Of a stretch of DNA of 64,000 nucleotides, positions 40,206-49,017 are shown in pieces. Numbering within the stretch: position 1 is the first letter of the stretch; every line of letters starts with the position of its first letter. The DNA lies in the NCBI GenBank assembly GCA_030447785.1, contig JAUJOF010000001.1, positions 366,807 through 430,806 of the forward strand, given 5' to 3'. The translations under genes and the position numbers were made by a program. This stretch comes from Solirubrobacteraceae bacterium (GTDB taxonomy: Bacteria; Actinomycetota; Thermoleophilia; Solirubrobacterales; Solirubrobacteraceae). The notes under the pieces were generated by a model. It did not search any database. It saw only the letters and a list, made by a program, of their open reading frames with translations, and was not told the DNA's origin.

Positions 40206-40263
40206 CGGACCGTTGGTCCGCTTCAGGCGGCCCAACGTAGCACAGAATCGGACCTATGGTCCG
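40206..40263. promoter_or_regulatory. Two perfect 15-bp palindromes CGGACC-N3-GGTCCG (40206-40220, 40249-40263)
   Basis: CGGACCGTTGGTCCG and CGGACCTATGGTCCG in the divergent rhodanese/TetR promoter region. Confidence 0.8.
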
Positions 40264-40283
40264 CTTGTGGCACACTGCTCGTC

Positions 40284-40909
40284 GTGCCCCGGACCGAGTC
40301 GATGTCCCCGATGAGCCGTGTAGAGCTGCCGGTCGTCGGCGAGCCGGCACCCGAGCGGGCCGACGCCTCGCGAAATCGTCAGAAGATCCTCGAGGCGGCG
40401 CGGCGCCTGTTCGCTCAGCGCGGTCTGGCCGAGGTGACGATGGAGACCGTCGCCGGCGAGGCCGGCGTGGGCAAGGGACGGTCTTTCGGCGGTTCGGCGA
40501 CCGCGGCGCGCTACTGGAGGCGCTGCTCGACGAGCAGGAACGCGAGCTGCAGGAGCGACTCTTGCGCGGGCCACCGCCGCTCGGCCCCGGCGCGCCCGCC
40601 CGCGATCGCCTGACCGCCTTCCTCGACGCGCTCCTTGACCTCTGGGAGCAGCACGGCAAGCTGGTGCTGGCGTCAGAGACCTCCGCCCCTGGGGCGCGCT
40701 ACCGCACGGGCGCCTATGCCGCCTGGCATCAGCACACCATGCTCCTGCTCGCCGAGTGTCGCCCCGACGCCGACGCCTCCCTCGACGCCCACCTGCTGCT
40801 CGCAGCGCTCGACGCCCAGCTGCTGACGCACCTTCGCGAAGAGGCAGCGGTCGACCACAAGCGCCTCGCGCGCGGCCTTCGCGAGCTCGCCACAAGGCTC
40901 AGCGCGTAG
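40284..40909 (+). CDS. TetR family regulator, frameshift near 40485
   Basis: NRQKILEAARRLFAQRGLAEVTMETVAGEAGVGKG / GTVFRRFGDRGALLEALLDEQERELQERLL. Confidence 0.82.
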
Positions 40910-41023
40910 ACCCCCGCCGTCGGCCCAACATGCCCGCCACCGACCGGCTGAGCCCTCCCGGTGAGGGATCGGCAACGGGACACCGCCGGCTGCTCTGCGG
41001 TCGCCTGATGGCGCCCTGCGGCT

Positions 41024-41548
41024 TCAGTGGGTAGCAGCAGGCCATAGGCCGCGAGCGACGGCGCATCTTTCACGGCGCCTGCCCTGACCATCGCTACCCA
41101 CTCGTCGTCGGCCACGCGCAGCGTGCGCATGTCCTGCTCCTCGGCCGTACGGCCCACTTCGCCGAGCGTGAGGTCGGTTGCCAACCACACGTCGAAGCCC
41201 TGGGTCGAGTACCCGTAGGCCTCGTAGAGGTGGCCGAGGTGACGCAGTGCTCCGGCACGCAACCCCGTCTCCTCCTCGAGTTCCGCCCGCGCGAGCTCCC
41301 CGGGCTCGACGGTCGAATCGTCCTCCCAAGAGCCCTGTGGGAACTCCCCACAGGCGCTGACCGACGGGGTAGCGAAACTGCTCGACGAGCCACAGCCCGC
41401 GATCGTCCTTCGGGATGATCAGCGCGAAATCCGGCTTCTCAACGACGCCGAAGACGCCCCGCGAGCCGTCCGCCCGCTCGATGTCGTCCTCGCGCACGCG
41501 CATCCACCGGTTCTCGTAGACGGTCCTGCTCGCGAGGCGTCGGATCAT
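41024..41548 (-). CDS. NUDIX hydrolase (ADP-ribose pyrophosphatase-like), frameshift near 41330
   Basis: RTVYENRWMRVREDDIERADGS..FALIIPKDDRGLWLVEQFRYPVGQRLW / FPQGSWEDDSTVEPGELARAELEEETGLRAG Nudix box. Confidence 0.8.
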   Translation of the reverse strand: MIRRLASRTVYENRWMRVREDDIERADGSRGVFGVVEKPDFALIIPKDDRGLWLVEQFRYPVGQRLWGVPTGLLGGRFDRRARGARAGGTRGGDGVACRSTASPRPPLRGLRVLDPGLRRVVGNRPHARRSGPYGRGAGHAHAARGRRRVGSDGQGRRRERCAVARGLWPAATH

Positions 41549-41743
41549 CGATCCAGTGTGATTTCGCGCTGGCACATCTGTCTACCTCGCTCGGACGCCA
41601 TCGCGGGCGCGGTCATGCCGAGCACGCGCCTGCAAGAACGCCCGCACGGGCGCCGACAAGCCGATCGGCTTGCGGGAGGCCGCTCCATGCCGGCCGCGAC
41701 GGTCGGGACCGACGCATGGCTCTGTGCTGGTAATACGACGCCT

Positions 41744-42134
41744 ATGGAGCACTTCCGCGCAGCCGGCCTCGAGCCTTTCGAGAACCAATGGCACTTCTCA
41801 CACGCCGTGGCGGCCCGAGGGCTGTTGCTGCTCTCCGGAGTCACCGGAACCGACGTCGACGGAAGTGTGCCAAGTGACCCGGCCCGAGCAGTTCGAGCAA
41901 GCGTTCGTTTATCTGGGCCTGTATCTCGAGGCGGCTGGCGCGTCGCTCGAGGACGTCGTCGAGTTGACGAGCTACCACGTCGACCTGCGCCAGCACCTAA
42001 ACGTCTTCATGGCAGCTAAGGACCGCCACCTGGTCGCGCCGTACCCGGCCTGGTCGGCGGTCGGCGTCGCGCAGCTGATCACCGAAGGCGCTTTGGTGGA
42101 AATCCGCGTGATCGCCGTCGACCCCAGAAGGTGA
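41744..42134 (+). CDS. RidA/YjgF family protein, frameshift near 41870
   Basis: FENQWHFSHAVAARGLLLLSGVTGTDVDG / EQFEQAFVYLGLYLEAAGASLEDVVELTSYHVDL..YPAWSAVGVAQLITEGALVEIRVIAV. Confidence 0.85.
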
Positions 42135-42178
42135 GCGCCGATCAAGGATCGTCCTGGGGCGCGCGTCAGCGGCTGTAG

Positions 42179-43054
42179 TTAGGCGCCGCGGGACTCGGCG
42201 AGGCGTCGCAGCCAGTATCGGAACCAGTCGGCACCGTAAGGGACGTAGACGCGAGTTGGCACTCCGCGAGTCCGGAGATCGTGGAGCACCTCGGGGCGCA
42301 CGCCGAGCAGTTGCTCGACCGGCACGGGCCCGTGCGCGAGGAGCAAGGCCTCGCGCAGCCGGGCGTCGTGAGTGGCCATCGTCCATGCCGTGTTGCGTTC
42401 GGCTAGACGGAACGCCAGTTGCAGAAATGCGACGTCGGTCGGCTCTCCGTAGGGATGGGCGCCGGTGGCCTCCACGTAGGCGCCCTTGACGAGCCGGACG
42501 TGCACGCCGGCCTCGACCAACGCGTCCGCGTCAGCGGGCGAGCGCAGCAGGTTCGCTTGGACTGTGGCTCCGAGCCGGTCGGCCAGGCCGCGCGCGGCGA
42601 CCTCGACGACGCACGCCAGGACGGCGTCGGTGTGCGCTGCCTCCTCGGCCCCGACCTGCACCCGCCGGCCGGCCGACAAGGCGCTCGCAATGGCCGCGAG
42701 GCGCTCCGCGACGGCCGACGAGTCCGTGACCAGCGCCAGATGCGAGAGATCGACCGACAGCCAGGCGTCCGCCGGGGGTGGCGGCAGGGCGCGGGCGAGA
42801 TCGAGGTAGTCCTCGAGCACATGATCGGCGGCTGCCGGGTCGCTGACGCGCTCGCCGAAGATGTCGACACTGACCCCGTGCCGCTGCTCGAGCAACCTCG
42901 CGGCGGTGTCGAGTGCGTCGGTGCCTGTCCGGCCCGCCACGTAGCGCGAGGCGGCACGCCAGGCGGCCGCTTCGCCGCCCGGCGCGCGCTTGACCGTGCG
43001 CTCCAGCCGCTCGCTGGTCGCAAGTCGAAACAGCGCTATGCGGTCGAGCCCCAT
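42179..43054 (-). CDS. Proline dehydrogenase family protein
   Basis: VHVRLVKGAYVEATG; YVPYGADWFRYWLRRLAE C-terminal signature. Confidence 0.88.
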   Translation of the reverse strand: MGLDRIALFRLATSERLERTVKRAPGGEAAAWRAASRYVAGRTGTDALDTAARLLEQRHGVSVDIFGERVSDPAAADHVLEDYLDLARALPPPPADAWLSVDLSHLALVTDSSAVAERLAAIASALSAGRRVQVGAEEAAHTDAVLACVVEVAARGLADRLGATVQANLLRSPADADALVEAGVHVRLVKGAYVEATGAHPYGEPTDVAFLQLAFRLAERNTAWTMATHDARLREALLLAHGPVPVEQLLGVRPEVLHDLRTRGVPTRVYVPYGADWFRYWLRRLAESRGA

Positions 43055-43161
43055 GAGCTCATGCTGTCAGCGACCCCGTCGGTGCGCCTGTCCCACAGCC
43101 GGATCCCCTTGCGGGCCGGCGGGTCGGGGTTGACATCAGTGGGTGTGCGTACGGTTCCCCG

Positions 43162-43425
43162 GTGCCTCGGGTCAGCTCCTTCTACGGCATCGCGATCTAC
43201 ATGTATTGGAACGAGGCGCACCATGCGCGGCCACACTTTCACGCCCGATATGCGGGCGAGGCCGCATCGATCGACCTCGTCGGCGAGTTGATCGCAGGCT
43301 CGTTGCCGCGGCGCGCGCTCGTGCTCGTCGCCGAGTGGGCCGACGCGCACCGCGAGGAACTGGAGGCCAACTGGCACCGCGACCACCGCGACGAACCGCT
43401 GCTGCCGATCGATCCCCTTCCATAG
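43162..43425 (+). CDS. DUF4160 family protein
   Basis: MPRVSSFYGIAIYMYWNEAHHARPHFHARYAGEAASIDL. Confidence 0.85.
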   Translation: MPRVSSFYGIAIYMYWNEAHHARPHFHARYAGEAASIDLVGELIAGSLPRRALVLVAEWADAHREELEANWHRDHRDEPLLPIDPLP

Positions 43426-43435
43426 AATCGCCCAT

Positions 43436-43975
43436 GTGGAGCCGCTGGTGGACATTGTCGCGGTCGAGGTCACCGATGAGTACCGGCTGCGTCTGAGCTT
43501 CTCCGACGGAACGACCGGAGAGGTCGACTTCGGGGAGCGCGAATGGCGCGGAGTCTTCGCACCGTTGGCCGATCCGAGCTACTTCGCGCAAGTGACGGTC
43601 GACCCCGCTGCGGGCACGATCACCTGGCCCAACGGCACAGACATGGCGCCGGAGCCTCTGTATGAAGAGGCTCGCCGTCACCTCGCTCACGCGAGGCCCG
43701 CGAAGGAGCTGAGTACCGCGCCCGGCGAGCAAGCCGTCCGCCCCGGTCGAATCCTGTCCAGCGGTCGCCGCGGCCGTCGAGCGGTGGCGTGGCCACCGCC
43801 CGCGACCGGGCGCTCGCATACCCGGCAGCGGCCGAGCAACAGCCAAGACCGTCCCGCAGGATCCGCTTACGCGACGCCCAGACCGACCGCGCCGGCGCGT
43901 TTGGGCACCGCCGTTCGGCTGTCACAGGACCAGCGCGACGAGTCGGCGCCAAGACGATCTGCACGACCACGATAG
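43436..43975 (+). CDS. DUF2442 family protein (core about 80 aa; C-terminal extension uncertain)
   Basis: DIVAVEVTDEYRLRLSFSDGTTGEVDFGE..GVFAPLADPSYFAQVTVDPAAGTITWPNGTDMAPEPLYE. Confidence 0.8.
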   Translation: MEPLVDIVAVEVTDEYRLRLSFSDGTTGEVDFGEREWRGVFAPLADPSYFAQVTVDPAAGTITWPNGTDMAPEPLYEEARRHLAHARPAKELSTAPGEQAVRPGRILSSGRRGRRAVAWPPPATGRSHTRQRPSNSQDRPAGSAYATPRPTAPARLGTAVRLSQDQRDESAPRRSARPR

Positions 43976-44053
43976 GACTGATGCCATCGGCTCGGCGACG
44001 TCGTCCCCGCCCCGCACCGCGCCGCCCGCCGCACCCGTCCTACCATCCCCCCG

Positions 44054-45442
44054 GTGAAGGCGCCGACCGTCGTCGTCATGGCCGCCGGCCGTGGCACCCG
44101 CATGCGCAGTCGCGTGCCCAAGGTGCTGCACGACCTGTGCGGGCGGCCGCTGGGGCTGTGGCCCGTGGAGGCGGCGCGGCAGGCGGGGGCGGGGAAGGTC
44201 GTCGTGGTCGGCGGGCCCGACCGGGCGCTCGAACCACACCTGCCCGCCGGCGCGGTGCTCGCCGTGCAGGAGCGCGCCGACGGCACGGGCGGGGCGGTGC
44301 GCGCGGCGATGCCCCACGCCGACGACGACGCGCCGGTGATCGTGCTGTCGGGTGACGTGCCGCTGGTCACCGCGGGCACGATCCAGGGGCTGGCCGCTGC
44401 GCACGAGAACGGGAGCGCGGCGGCGACCATGCTGACCATGGAGCTGCCCGACGCTACGGGCTACGGGCGCGTCGTGCGAAACGCGGAGGGCGACGGTGTC
44501 GAGTGCGTCATCGAGACCAAGGCGCCCGGTGACGCGACCCCCGAGCAGCTGGGCATCCGTGAGGTCAACGCGGGCGTCTACGTCTTCGCGCCGGGCCCCC
44601 TGCGCGCCGCGCTCGACACGCTGGACGCCGACAACGCCCAGGGCGAGCTGTATCTCCCCGGCGTCGTGCCTGCGCTGCGCGAGGCGGGCCACCCCGTCGC
44701 CGCCCACCGCGTCGACGACGTCACCCTGACCATCGGCGTCAACGACCGCGTACAGCTCGCGCAGGTCCGCGTGGTCGCCCAGGGGCGCATCATCGAGCGC
44801 CTGATGCTCGACGGGGTGACCTTCACCGACCCCTCCAGCGCGAGCATCGACGTCGACGTGGCCCTGGGGGCGGACACCGTGGTCGAGCCCGGCTGCGTCA
44901 TGCGTGGGAGCACGGCGGCGGGGGAAGGCTGTCGCATAGGACCCCACGCCACGCTGATCGATGCGCGGCTGGGCAGCGATGTGACGGTCATCCACTCACA
45001 CCTGGTCGAGTGCGAGCTGCACGACGGCGCCACCGTCGGACCCTTCGCCTACCTGCGCCCCGGCGCCGTCCTGCGTGCGCGGGCCAAGGCGGGCACCTTC
45101 GTGGAGATCAAGAACTCGGACATCGGCCAGGGCTCCAAGGTCCCGCACCTGTCCTACGTGGGCGATGCCGACATCGGACCGGGCGCCAACCTGGGTGCGG
45201 CCACCATCACCGCCAACTACGACGGGCGGCGCAAGCACCGCACGACGATCGGCGCGGGCGTGCGCACGAGCGTCGACACCACCCTGGTCGCGCCCGTCGC
45301 GCTGGGCGAGGGTGCCTACACCGCGGCCGGTTCGGTGATCACCCACGATGTGCCCGCGGGAGCGCTGGGCGTGGCACGCGAGCGCCAGCGCAACGTCGAG
45401 GGCTACGCGCAGCGCAAGGACCGCGAGGAGGAGGGCTCGTGA
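44054..45442 (+). CDS. glmU: Bifunctional UDP-N-acetylglucosamine pyrophosphorylase/glucosamine-1-phosphate N-acetyltransferase
   Basis: VVVMAAGRGTRMRSRVPKVLHDLCGRPL; C-terminal hexapeptide-repeat region. Confidence 0.95.
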   Translation: MKAPTVVVMAAGRGTRMRSRVPKVLHDLCGRPLGLWPVEAARQAGAGKVVVVGGPDRALEPHLPAGAVLAVQERADGTGGAVRAAMPHADDDAPVIVLSGDVPLVTAGTIQGLAAAHENGSAAATMLTMELPDATGYGRVVRNAEGDGVECVIETKAPGDATPEQLGIREVNAGVYVFAPGPLRAALDTLDADNAQGELYLPGVVPALREAGHPVAAHRVDDVTLTIGVNDRVQLAQVRVVAQGRIIERLMLDGVTFTDPSSASIDVDVALGADTVVEPGCVMRGSTAAGEGCRIGPHATLIDARLGSDVTVIHSHLVECELHDGATVGPFAYLRPGAVLRARAKAGTFVEIKNSDIGQGSKVPHLSYVGDADIGPGANLGAATITANYDGRRKHRTTIGAGVRTSVDTTLVAPVALGEGAYTAAGSVITHDVPAGALGVARERQRNVEGYAQRKDREEEGS

Positions 45443-45495
45443 CGCCGCTTTCGGTCACGACGGCGTCCCCGCCCCGCCGTAGACTCGACTCCGCG

Positions 45496-46510
<1,015 letters not shown>

Positions 46511-46564
46511 CCTTCGGCCCGTGAACGCTGGGCGGATGGGGGTCGCGACAGTCCGCGCGACAGT

Positions 46565-46758
46565 TCAGCCGGTGCCGGCGCTGAGGTAGGCGTCGAGGGG
46601 TCGGCCGCGTCGGTACGTTGCCGGGCACGAGGTGGCTTTAGTGGTCGAGGGTGAACGCCACGGTGGCGTGGCCCATGTAGGTGCTGAGGGCCTTCGCGTT
46701 GAAGCTCGCGGCGATCGCGAGGCTGGCGAAGGGTTGTCGCTCACAGGCTGCCTTCGCG
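46565..46758 (-). pseudogene. Tyrosine recombinase C-terminal remnant
   Basis: Minus-strand CERQPFASLAIAASFNAKALSTYMGHATVAFTLDH* then SHLVPGN and frame-shifted LDAYLSAGTG*. Confidence 0.75.
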
Positions 46759-46821
46759 CTACTTCTTCGACGGGCGAGCGGGTAAGTGGGAACGCGCCCG
46801 GCCACTACCTAAGGATCACCC

Positions 46822-46893
46822 GTGAACACACGCACCATCTCGATCATCGCGCTCGTCCTGGTCGTCATCGTCCTCATCATCCTGCTGACCTGA
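46822..46893 (+). CDS. Candidate 23-aa single-TM peptide
   Basis: GTG start, AAGGA upstream; (V/M)NTRTISIIALVLVVIVLIILLT stop. Confidence 0.45.
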   Translation: MNTRTISIIALVLVVIVLIILLT

Positions 46894-47170
46894 TCGCGGC
46901 CCGGGATCCACGCAACCCAAGCCCATCCCGCGTCGATCCGGGTCGCAGGCGCGACGGCTGCGAGCAACCCCCGTGCCGCCTGCACAGGGTGGTTGCCCCA
47001 ATGCAGGGCGGGGTGTCCCGTGGCACCCAAGAAACGAGATGGCCCCCGGGTGCGCGACAGTCGACCCCTGAACCCAGCGGTCGTGAGCGGTCGCCGGGCG
47101 GTCGAATCCCAGCGTGCCATCGGTACTCTGCCCGCCGTGCCGCGCCCTTCGAGGAACCAGCTGTTCTGAC

Positions 47171-48351
47171 GTGACCGACCCGCGGAGCGGTCTTCGAGCA
47201 GACGAGGAACGGGGCGGGGAGGTCGCAAGGCCGCGCGGAGCGCGGCGGGCGTCGTTTCTCCTCGTGGTGGGCGCCACCGCGGACGCGGGGGAGGGGGAGG
47301 TCGCGGCGGTGATCCCCGGGGCAGAGGTGGTCGAGCTCGTCCCGCCGGCGACTCCGCTCCGCTGGTGGCCGCGCGCCACGCGGGGGAGGAGATCGACCCC
47401 GCCGCGCTGGTGGCCAGGGCGCAGAACGCGGCGAGCGCCGGAGATGGGCAGGACACCGATCCCCAGCGCCCGTGGGAGGACGATGAGCTCTTGGTGGCCG
47501 CTGTCGCCCACGGCGGCCTGCTCGCGCCGTTGACGCTCCGCTACGCCACGCGCGACCTCGCCTCGGAGCTGCAGGCCGCGGTCGTCGTCGCCGCGCCGGC
47601 CCGCGCGGGCGCGCTGAACGCCGCCCGCCTCACCGTGGAGGCCGCCCGCGGGGGCGGGCTGGCGGTCGCGGCGCTCGTCCTCACCGGCTGGCCCGACCCG
47701 CCGTCGCGCGTGCAGCTCGACGAGCGCGTGCTCCTGCACGAGCTCACCGACCTACCGGTCCTCACCCTCACCCCGGGGGCGCCCCCGCCGGACTGGGACG
47801 TCGCCGACTGGGCCACGGCCGACGCGGGCGCCCCGCCCGCGGGCGCCCGCGTGACGCTCGAGCCCTACATCGCCTGGGAGGGTGAGGCGCCCGGGGACCC
47901 TCGCCACGCCCCCCGCCCGCGGCTGATGGACACGCTGGAGGAGGTGGTGGCCACCGAAGGCCCGGTCCTGGCCGCTCGCGCCTACGCGGTGGTCAACCGC
48001 GCCGCCGGCGGCAGGAAGCTGACCTCGGTGGCCCGCGCCCCGCTGTCCAGCGCGATGTACTGGCTGGCCAAGGAGCGGCGCATCGCGCTGACCGCCAAGG
48101 ACGAGATCCCCTGGCAGGACGACGACGTGGCCCGCGCGCTCGACGCGCCCGCCGTACGCGTGCGCGAACTGGGTCCCCGCGAGCTGATCGAGGTCCCCCT
48201 CGACGAGGTGGCCGAGCTCATGCGCCGCCTGCGTCCCGCCCATGGCGAGGACCCGGCCGCCCTCAAGCGCGCCGTCCTGGGCGCCTACGGCCTGCGCCGG
48301 CTCACCGCGCGCGCCGACGCCTACCTGGAGACCGCCCTCGCCCTGCTCTGA
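47171..48351 (+). CDS. BioD-like domain fused to a C-terminal winged-helix (DUF3320-like) region; frameshift near 47355
   Basis: HGGLLAPLTLRYATRDLASELQAAVVVAAPARAGALNAARLTVEAARGGGLAVAALVLTGWPDP; LEEVVATEGPVLAARAYAVVNRAAGGRKLTSVARAPLSSAMYWLAKERRI..VRELGPRELIEVPLDEV. Confidence 0.55.
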
Positions 48352-48367
48352 TCGTTCGGGGGAAGCC

Positions 48368-48682
48368 TCACCCCCCGCCACGCAGCACGAACCCGCGCTC
48401 GGCCAGCGCCTCGAGGTCGTCCTCGAAGGCGGCGAAGTCGCGCGCCAGCAGGTGGTCGACGGGCACGCCGGTAGGGCCGCGCCGGCGCAGCCAGCGCCGC
48501 AGCACCGCGTCGCCCACCCGCTCGGCCGCCTCCTCGGTCAGCGTCAGCAGGATGCGCAGCTGCGGGCGGTGGTCGAGCTCCCCGGTGATGATCTCCAGCG
48601 GGTCGGCGTCCAGGACCGCGCACAGCTCCTCGTCGCTGAGCCCCAGGCGCTGCATGAGCCAGACCGCCGGGGAGTCCATCAC
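48368..48682 (-). CDS. Small protein resembling Xre/MbcA/ParS-type antitoxins
   Basis: RLGLSDEELCAVLDADPLEIITGELDHRPQLRILLTLTEEAAERVGDAVLRRWLRRRGPTGVPVDHLL. Confidence 0.4.
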   Translation of the reverse strand: MMDSPAVWLMQRLGLSDEELCAVLDADPLEIITGELDHRPQLRILLTLTEEAAERVGDAVLRRWLRRRGPTGVPVDHLLARDFAAFEDDLEALAERGFVLRGGG

Positions 48683-48954
48683 TCAGGGTCGGGGTGCTCC
48701 TCGCCGGGCCACACGCCGGTCAGCCCGGCCCAAGCCGTGGCCAGGCCGCGGTTCACGAAGGCACGGGTGACCGCGAGGATCGCGCCCTGCATGGCGGTGG
48801 CGAACAGCAGCCGGGGCACGGTGGTGTTGCGCGTGGTGGCCTCGGGCGGCTCCTCGTCAGAGATGACGCCCCAGATCTTGTTGAAGATCTGGCGGGCCGC
48901 GATGCCCGAGAGCAGGCCGATGACGATGCCGAAGGGCTTGAAGATGACGCTCAT
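48679..48954 (-). CDS. DUF4235 family membrane protein
   Basis: MSVIFKPFGIVIGLLSGIAARQIFNKIWGVISDEEPPEATTRN. Confidence 0.75.
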   Translation of the reverse strand: MSVIFKPFGIVIGLLSGIAARQIFNKIWGVISDEEPPEATTRNTTVPRLLFATAMQGAILAVTRAFVNRGLATAWAGLTGVWPGEEHPDPE

Positions 48955-49017
48955 CGGACTCCTGTCCCTACCCATCCGGCGCCTGGATCCGAACGCTCGT
49001 CTACCCTTCCGCGCGCC

